From Sediminibacter sp. Hel_I_10 (GTDB lineage Bacteria > Bacteroidota > Bacteroidia > Flavobacteriales > Flavobacteriaceae): a DNA stretch of 64,000 nucleotides. Shown here piece after piece: positions 59,386 to 64,000 of the stretch (position 1 is its first letter; each line of letters begins with the position of its first letter). Made by a program: the position numbers and the translations under genes. The notes beneath the pieces are model-generated. The model ran no database searches. It saw nothing but the letters and a program-made list of their open reading frames with translations, and had not been told where the DNA came from. The stretch covers positions 3,224,001-3,288,000 of the forward strand of contig NZ_JHZX01000001.1 of NCBI RefSeq assembly GCF_000688335.1, written 5' to 3'.

Positions 59386-60429
59386 TTAAGCTACCATATT
59401 AACAGATTCCATATTTCTCATGACGTTTTTACGATATTCGTTAGGTGATATGTCATATTTCTCTTTAAAGATTTTGGAGAAATAGCTTCTGCTTGTAAAC
59501 CCGATAGAATATACTACTTGTGATATGTTAAGATCAGCTTTATTTAAAAGTTCTCGAGCCTTCTCTAATCTAATATGTCTCACATATTCGGTAACCGTTC
59601 TAGTATATAAGAACTTAAACCCTTCTTGTAATTTGGCTTGGGATAGTGCAGATTTTAAAGACAGTTCATCTAGATTATAATGAAAAGAAGGATTTTTTAT
59701 AATCTCATTACCCAATTTTCGTATCAATTTTAGTTCTGTGCTGGATAAAGAAGTAGGTAATGGTACCCCTTTTTGAAATTTGTTATGTTGTTGTATATGA
59801 AAAGACAAAATTTCATAAACCAGAGCCTCTATTTTTAGAGCTCTAACCATTCCTTTGCCTTTTAGTTTGTCAATCTTTTTAATGTAATCGCTTATTTTTA
59901 GATTTAAGCTACCATAATGTGCAAAACGGTGTTCTTCGTCTGTATCTACAAAAACATCATGAAGTCTTTGATTTAAAGAAGACACATTTGTATTTCGTTT
60001 TTTAAGAAATGAACGTCTTTCAATTTGTATAAGACTAACGTGCAAAGCTTCGTTTGAAGGAAAGTGTATGAAATTCTCACCTCCAGATTTATTGGTAAAA
60101 ATTAAGGAATGAAATTGATCAATATCGCGTTCCTCTTTATTTACGCCGAAACGATGCTTAAAACTACCGTGCATGGCGTACATGAATCTTAGTGGATTAA
60201 AATCATTAGATTCTGTTCTTACAGTAACTTCTTTAAAAAATTTTATTTTCAAGACCATAAAATGAACACCCCAGTCAAAAGAAATATGGGCTATCGTTCC
60301 TTTGGCGATATCATTATCAACAACTAATACGTCGCGACCAGATTCTCTCTTGATATCACCTCCAAGAGCCTTCTTTAATTGCTCTAAACTATATTTTGCG
60401 GCTTGAGGTCGCATTTCTATTTCTACCAT
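59386..60429 (-). CDS. AraC-family transcriptional regulator
   Basis: 347 residues from ATG 60429; a TTG five codons earlier is possible. The C-terminal AraC DNA-binding domain spans about 245-340 (LSQAKLQEGFKFLYTRTVTE, then YVRHIRLEKARELLNKADLN, and SRSYFSKIFKEKYDISPNEY). The N-terminal 240 residues (VLKIKFFKEVTVRTESNDFN...) resemble a cupin-like sensing region, with no clear ligand. It converges on the YtxH operon and is divergent from hemerythrin, so it is a candidate regulator of this stress region. Confidence 0.88.
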   Translation of the reverse strand: MVEIEMRPQAAKYSLEQLKKALGGDIKRESGRDVLVVDNDIAKGTIAHISFDWGVHFMVLKIKFFKEVTVRTESNDFNPLRFMYAMHGSFKHRFGVNKEERDIDQFHSLIFTNKSGGENFIHFPSNEALHVSLIQIERRSFLKKRNTNVSSLNQRLHDVFVDTDEEHRFAHYGSLNLKISDYIKKIDKLKGKGMVRALKIEALVYEILSFHIQQHNKFQKGVPLPTSLSSTELKLIRKLGNEIIKNPSFHYNLDELSLKSALSQAKLQEGFKFLYTRTVTEYVRHIRLEKARELLNKADLNISQVVYSIGFTSRSYFSKIFKEKYDISPNEYRKNVMRNMESVNMVA

Positions 60430-60651
60430 ATTTTTTTTCAGCAAATTTAACTATAAATCAATATACATTAATATATATAGTAAATGCGTTAAAGTAATGT
60501 TATTGCCTTAACATTTGGATGAAGACTTTAAATTGAAAATTAATACGTTAGAATAAGTTCAAAAAAACACGTATTTAAAATATGGACACCTTAAATATGC
60601 AGTTGTAGACGCTCAATTTTTCTGGACGACCTTATACTATTTGTGGAATTT

Positions 60652-60823
60652 TCGAACTTATTTAATTGAAATGCCATTGAGTTAAGGACAAAATTTATAA
60701 AGCACCATTGCTGGTGATAATCCCATTAAATTTACATAATTACTAAGTATTGGTAATTACTTCTTATCTTAAGAAGATTGGTTGGTTAGACCTCAGTAAT
60801 TTAAAAATTGCTGAGGTTTTTTT
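60652..60823 (+). ncRNA. Tentative small RNA or attenuated leader upstream of hemerythrin
   Basis: The right boundary is a terminator; the left boundary is a guess from a weak -7-like element. It contains a small hairpin CACCA/TGGTG near 60700 and the motif TTGGTTGGTTAG at 60778-60789, also present before the terminator of the sigma-54-driven candidate near 55.3 kb. It could be a separate RNA or an attenuator for the hemerythrin gene. Confidence 0.35.
60790..60823 (+). terminator. Rho-independent terminator 33 bp before the hemerythrin start
   Basis: 12-bp stem ACCTCAGTAATT / AATTGCTGAGGT (one T-G pair), 4-nt loop, seven T. The position, upstream of a same-strand gene with no gene before it, is unusual. 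Confidence 0.85.
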
Positions 60824-60856
60824 AATTTAGTATTATATAAAAATAAATTTTTAATT

Positions 60857-61291
60857 ATGACAATTTTTGAAGCTATTAGAAAAGATCACGACATTCAAAG
60901 AGAACTACTGGATATTTTAGTAACAACGTCTGGAGACTCAAAAGGAAGAGACGAGTTATTTAAAAAGGTGAAAAAAGAACTTCAGGTTCATGCCGATGCA
61001 GAAGAACGTCATTATTATAAACCATTAATAAGTTCTGACATGATGCAAGAAAAGGCACGTCACGGTATTGCCGAGCATCATGAAATCGATGAGTTAATAG
61101 AGAAGCTTGAATCAACAGATTATAGTTCTTCTGCTTGGTTAAAAATTGCTAAAGATCTTAAGCATAAAGTTGAGCACCATCTTGACGATGAAGAGCATGA
61201 ATTTTTTCAGCTCTCAGGAAAAGTACTTACAGAAAAGCAAAAGACAGAATTGTCTAAAAGTTATAATGACTACATGAAAGAGAACCGATAA
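60857..61291 (+). CDS. Hemerythrin-like (HHE) domain protein
   Basis: 144 residues, an all-helical four-helix bundle with the iron-ligand pattern H11 (RKDHDIQ), H45-x3-E49 (VHADAEERH), H74/H75 (IAEHHEID) and H107/H108 followed by E112 (VEHHLDDEEHEFF). Such proteins bind a di-iron centre and are linked to oxygen, nitric-oxide or iron stress. Cytoplasmic. A terminator-like hairpin 33 bp upstream suggests either attenuation or an independent small RNA. Confidence 0.9.
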   Translation: MTIFEAIRKDHDIQRELLDILVTTSGDSKGRDELFKKVKKELQVHADAEERHYYKPLISSDMMQEKARHGIAEHHEIDELIEKLESTDYSSSAWLKIAKDLKHKVEHHLDDEEHEFFQLSGKVLTEKQKTELSKSYNDYMKENR

Positions 61292-61317
61292 TAAAAGAAT
61301 AGGTTCTATTATTCTAC

Positions 61318-61369
61318 TAAAACCTTCCACTGCGTTTGAGACGATATCAACTGCAGTGGAAGGTTTTTC
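61318..61369 (+). terminator. Terminator after the hemerythrin gene
   Basis: 13-bp stem AACCTTCCACTGC / GCAGTGGAAGGTT with a 19-nt loop and T-tract. Confidence 0.88.
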
Positions 61370-61526
61370 TATTTTAGAACATTGTATGCATCTTCTCTAA
61401 ATGGATGAATTGCTGTTCTCTTCGGAAGGTTCTAAATCTTAAGAACACGATAAGGCAATACAGAAAAATTATATTAAGACATAAATGATGTTAGCAACTG
61501 TTAAAACTCACTTAAAATGGCTTCTG

Positions 61527-61555
61527 CGTTAATCCTGATGGTATTAGGATTAACG
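61527..61555. promoter_or_regulatory. Perfect 10-bp inverted repeat upstream of the PA2169-type gene
   Basis: CGTTAATCCT and AGGATTAACG, 9 nt apart, about 100 bp before the ATG at 61655, in the 363-bp gap after hemerythrin. No T-tract follows, so it looks like an operator or a leader RNA hairpin. Apart from this and the hemerythrin terminator, nothing else was seen in the gap. Confidence 0.5.
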
Positions 61556-61654
61556 ACTCCTCGAGCGATACATTAATTTTAGTGTAATGAAATTGATGTC
61601 TCCAATGCACATCTATAAATAAGCCATTGCTTTATAAATTTAAACACAAGAACT

Positions 61655-62104
61655 ATGAGTACTTACACAGAAGAAGTCGGAAAAAAACTAAATGAGTTAT
61701 TAGAAAGAACCTATGATGCAGAAAAAGGTTTTAAAAATGCAGCTGAGAATGTAGATCACGCGGCATTAAAATCATATTTTAGTCAAAAGGCACAAGAGCG
61801 TTATAACTTTGGGCATGAGTTAAAGTCTGAAATCAAATCCTTTGGTCAAAATATTGATAAAGGCGGAAGCGTATCTGGGACACTCCATCGCACATGGATG
61901 GACGTGAAAGCTTTGTTTAGTGGCGATAATGAAGAGTCTATGTTAGAGGAGGCTATTAGAGGGGAAAAAGCTGCTGTTGATGAATATCAAGAAGTGCTAG
62001 GTGAATCTAGTTTGCCATCCAGCACTAAAAGTTTGTTAACTTCTCAAAAGAATACCATCGAGTCTGGATTAGCAAATATCAAGTCTTTAGAAGATTTGAG
62101 ATAA
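61655..62104 (+). CDS. PA2169-family four-helix-bundle protein (DUF2383)
   Basis: 149 residues. Ferritin-like helical pattern: LNELLERTYDAEKGFKNAAE, LKSYFSQKAQERYNFGHELK, then GTLHRTWMDVKALFSGDNEE and EEAIRGEKAAVDEYQEVLGE, typical of the PA2169/DUF2383 family. Putative carboxylate/His ligands are present, but metal binding is unproven. Found with stress proteins in many Bacteroidota. Own terminator downstream; an inverted repeat lies in its upstream region. Confidence 0.87.
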   Translation: MSTYTEEVGKKLNELLERTYDAEKGFKNAAENVDHAALKSYFSQKAQERYNFGHELKSEIKSFGQNIDKGGSVSGTLHRTWMDVKALFSGDNEESMLEEAIRGEKAAVDEYQEVLGESSLPSSTKSLLTSQKNTIESGLANIKSLEDLR

Positions 62105-62127
62105 TACGCAATCATTAGAAGAAAAAG

Positions 62128-62159
62128 AAGGGATGCATTTTTTGCATCCCTTTTCTTTT
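62128..62159 (+). terminator. Terminator after the PA2169-type gene
   Basis: 10-bp stem AAGGGATGCA / TGCATCCCTT with a 5-nt loop, then TTCTTTT. Confidence 0.85.
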
Positions 62160-62299
62160 GTTGTAAAATAGTATTTAAAGAAAATTATAAGTGTTCGTGT
62201 TAATGTTAAAGTTTAATGAGCTAATCTATTACTTATTTCCGAAGTATATTGCAGTACTTGATTGAAAATCAATCCAGTATTAATTAAAAATCAATTATT

Positions 62300-62458
62300 A
62301 TGTTACGTTGGACAATCACATTTGTTGTTATAGCCATTATTGCTGCCATTTTAGGATTTGGTGGAATTGCTGGTGCAGCCGCCGGAATAGCTAAAGTTAT
62401 TTTCTTTATATTTATTGTATTATTTATCTTGTCTTTATTAAAAGGCGCATTTAAATAA
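62300..62458 (+). CDS. DUF1328/YtjA-type small membrane protein, 52 residues
   Basis: ATG 62300 to TAA 62458. [20 protein letters not shown] followed by [20 protein letters not shown] and LFILSLLKG is the two-helix DUF1328 (YtjA) pattern with the central G-x-A-G-A-A motif. Too short for common ORF thresholds. Inner-membrane stress protein, function not known. Followed after 30 bp by a tiny lipoprotein gene; probably one transcript. Confidence 0.9.
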   Translation: MLRWTITFVVIAIIAAILGFGGIAGAAAGIAKVIFFIFIVLFILSLLKGAFK

Positions 62459-62488
62459 AAATCACTAATCAATTTTAAACTATCAATT

Positions 62489-62629
62489 ATGAAAAAATTA
62501 GCAAGAGTATTTTTAGTAGTTTTTGCAATGTCAACAGTTGTAACAAGCTGCAGAGAAACAAAAGAGAATGATGATGTTGAAGACGCTGTAGAAGATGTAG
62601 CTGATGATGTTGAAGACGCTGTAGACTAG
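62489..62629 (+). CDS. Tiny acidic lipoprotein, 46 residues
   Basis: ATG 62489 to TAG 62629. The signal sequence (KLARVFLVVFAMSTVVTSC) gives a lipidated Cys21. The mature part is almost wholly Asp, Glu, Val and Ala and contains an 11-residue repeat (DDVEDAVEDVA, then DDVEDAVD), encoded by 24-bp direct repeats at 62569-62592 and 62602-62625. Similar tiny acidic lipoproteins occur in Flavobacteriaceae. The role is unknown; it could shield the surface or bind cations. Confidence 0.78.
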   Translation: MKKLARVFLVVFAMSTVVTSCRETKENDDVEDAVEDVADDVEDAVD

Positions 62630-62651
62630 TCTTTTATAATATATAAATAAT

Positions 62652-62682
62652 AAGCCATTGCAATTTGTAATGGCTTTTTTTA
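62652..62682 (+). terminator. Terminator after the tiny lipoprotein gene
   Basis: 8-bp stem AAGCCATT / AATGGCTT with a 9-nt loop and T-tract. Confidence 0.85.
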
Positions 62683-62811
62683 TTAAACAGATGTCGTGCA
62701 TAAAAATCAAATGATATCTTAAAACAATAGATAGGATTGAAATAGGATTATGAATTTTATAAATTCATGATGAAATTTGGTTTGAGTTATGATTAAACTA
62801 ATTAACGACAA

Positions 62812-62849
62812 GGTTTTTTGGGTATAATACCCATATTTACAAAAAAACC
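62812..62849. promoter_or_regulatory. Nested inverted repeats before the SRAP-family gene
   Basis: The inner repeat TGGGTAT-A-ATACCCA (62819-62833) contains TATAAT at its centre. The outer arms are GGTTTTTT (62812-62819) and AAAAAACC (62842-62849). The ATG follows at 62856. The layout suits a promoter covered by an operator, or a leader hairpin that hides the start. Confidence 0.55.
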
Positions 62850-62855
62850 CCGGCT

Positions 62856-63557
62856 ATGTATTATAAACTCTCAAATAACTTTACGGTTAAAGATCTAAAA
62901 GAGGCACATGGCTTAAATTTCAAATTTCCAGATATTTTTGAACGACGATCAATTATAGATGGTCTAGATGAAGAAATTTTACCTATAGTTCTAGATAAGG
63001 CCCCAAAAACTGTTGACCTTGGAATTTGGGGGATACTTCCTCAAGATTTTAATGATGATTGGCAAGTCTATCAAAAGGTGAGCAATACTTTAAATTTAGA
63101 AATAGCATCTATAATCTCAACTGATCATTATGGAAAGGTATTGCGACAACGCCGTTGTTGTATTCTCGTCTCTGGATTTTTTGGTTCGTATTATCAAAAT
63201 GGAGAAATTTATCCCATTTATGTTTATTCTGGTACCTCAAAAGTAATGGCTCTGGCTGGTATTTACAATATTACGAATGATGGTTTTGTTACATGTAGTT
63301 TGGTTTTGAAAAAGGCAAATTCATTTATAAAAAACATTCATAATATAAGTGATAGTATGCCCATGGTTATGAATGTCGATCATATATCAGACTGGTTAGG
63401 ACCTAATTTTACGCCCTTGAGTTGTAATGGTCAAGATGATTTTGATACTTTAGATATGAAATCTCATACCATTGCTAAAGAATTTTACAAAAACAATATC
63501 ATCTACGATAACATCCTAGATCCTGTTACCTATACTTCGTTAATTACAGACTCTTAA
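62856..63557 (+). CDS. SRAP-family (HMCES/YedK-like) protein lacking the catalytic Cys2
   Basis: 233 residues. SRAP-like features: GIWGILPQDFNDDW near 56-69, RRCCILVSGFFGSYYQNGEI near 99-118 (compare RRCLIPADGFYEW), MALAGIYNITNDGFVTCSLV near 131-150, and H162 in IHNISDSMPMVM. The residue after Met is Tyr2, not the Cys that links to abasic DNA, and the Glu of GFYEW is Gly110. It is therefore a divergent SRAP member that cannot use the standard mechanism. From memory, similar proteins occur in other flavobacteria. Single gene, preceded by nested inverted repeats. Confidence 0.75.
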   Translation: MYYKLSNNFTVKDLKEAHGLNFKFPDIFERRSIIDGLDEEILPIVLDKAPKTVDLGIWGILPQDFNDDWQVYQKVSNTLNLEIASIISTDHYGKVLRQRRCCILVSGFFGSYYQNGEIYPIYVYSGTSKVMALAGIYNITNDGFVTCSLVLKKANSFIKNIHNISDSMPMVMNVDHISDWLGPNFTPLSCNGQDDFDTLDMKSHTIAKEFYKNNIIYDNILDPVTYTSLITDS

Positions 63558-64000
63558 AACCAACCGTTTTAGCTGTTCTTTATATGCCATTGTCATTCTT
63601 TATAATTTAATTTTGAATATCGTAGCTTAAATCTTAATTGTAATTTAGGAGGACTTCAACCAGATACTATGCCCAAGTTTTTGATGGTGACGTGTTTCGC
63701 TAAATGATGTTCGATATATTCAGCATCACTATATATTTTTAAATTATTACAGAACGTTCGTCAGAAAAATTATTTTCTTACCAGAAGTTTTTACATTCTT
63801 TTATTTGCATGGCCAAGATGACATGAGGCAATCCTCTAAATGAGTTTTAAATAAATTGATTTGGACTGGGTGCAAGATCCGAAGATTAGCTTCACATTCA
63901 TTTCAAAGATGGCGTCAATATCTAACAGCGACATCCCTCTGTTTAAAATTATGAACCGCATTCCACCGATTCCGAGTTTCAATATGAAGTGTAAGAGTTC
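63558..64000. other. 443-bp right-edge region with no convincing gene
   Basis: No intact ORF. On the minus strand three short coding-like stretches lie in different frames: one open at the right edge down to 63836, one giving ANLRILHPVQINLFKTHLED, and one giving YSDAEYIEHHLAKHVTIKNL. This could be a decayed gene or chance. No terminator was recognised after the SRAP gene. Confidence 0.4.

Larger units (their letters stand above)
60430..60856. other. 427-bp divergent region between araC and hemerythrin genes
   Basis: No ORF. It must hold the araC promoter on the left. On the right is a hairpin terminator only 33 bp before the hemerythrin ATG, directly preceded by TTGGTTGGTTAG. A weak promoter-like TACTATTTG lies near 60636. 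The rest is AT-rich and featureless to me. Confidence 0.6.

Noticed and set aside
1-64000. tRNA, rRNA, CRISPR arrays, prophage or complete insertion sequences
   Set aside because: No cloverleaf signatures, rRNA segments, spaced direct repeats, or transposase/integrase genes were recognised.

Overview
The window reads as a chromosomal segment from a member of the Flavobacteriaceae (Bacteroidota), probably marine. The grounds are the AT-rich DNA, many intergenic matches to the Bacteroidota -7 promoter element TAnnTTTG, no obvious Shine-Dalgarno sequences, several TTG starts, a type IX secretion tail on the endonuclease I protein, and family choices typical of the group (GH15 beside a trehalose synthase-phosphatase fusion, OstA-like protein, DUF4369, Spy-like sensors of ECF sigma factors). 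No rRNA, tRNA, CRISPR array or intact insertion sequence was recognised.

Layout. 1-6.7 kb: a GH15 hydrolase cut by the left edge, divergent from a TPS/TPP fusion; then M28 and M23 peptidases and two YdeI/OmdA-type proteins. 6.7-12.8 kb: an AAA+ ATPase/VWA pair, then a large secreted beta-propeller protein. 12.8-15.9 kb: tandem universal stress protein, Cu/Zn SOD lipoprotein, and an ECF sigma/anti-sigma pair. 15.9-24.5 kb: a fatty-acid beta-oxidation block (marR-fadB-S23-fadA-acyl-CoA dehydrogenase) with a perfect 24-bp palindrome at its promoter, preceded by fadD. 24.5-39.4 kb: purL, endonuclease I, an RNA m5C methyltransferase, a YCF48-like lipoprotein, a second sigma/anti-sigma/sensor set, a TPR protein, a class III aminotransferase, an OstA-like protein and a glycosyltransferase. 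39.4-54 kb: M61 peptidase, dinB-aroB, proline dehydrogenase, alanine dehydrogenase, tsaE, prfC, an idi-PTPS-manA operon and a DUF819 membrane protein. 54-63.6 kb: a small-protein and stress region with an RHH/SPFH pair, hydrolase, aldehyde dehydrogenase, a YtxH/YqjE-like/short-protein operon, an AraC regulator, hemerythrin, PA2169-type, DUF1328, a tiny acidic lipoprotein and an atypical SRAP protein. The last ~440 bp hold no convincing gene.

The block at 16-24.5 kb is a complete acyl-CoA activation and beta-oxidation route under one MarR regulator. The 54-63 kb region is the least ordinary part. It holds three candidate small RNAs: one behind a sigma-54-type promoter, one behind a strong TAnnTTTG promoter, and one upstream of hemerythrin that shares a 12-nt motif with the first, in both cases just before a terminator hairpin. 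It also has several small genes shorter than 60 codons and an SRAP-family protein lacking the Cys2 nucleophile, with nested inverted repeats at its promoter. These are the best leads for something undescribed. All are inferences from sequence alone.
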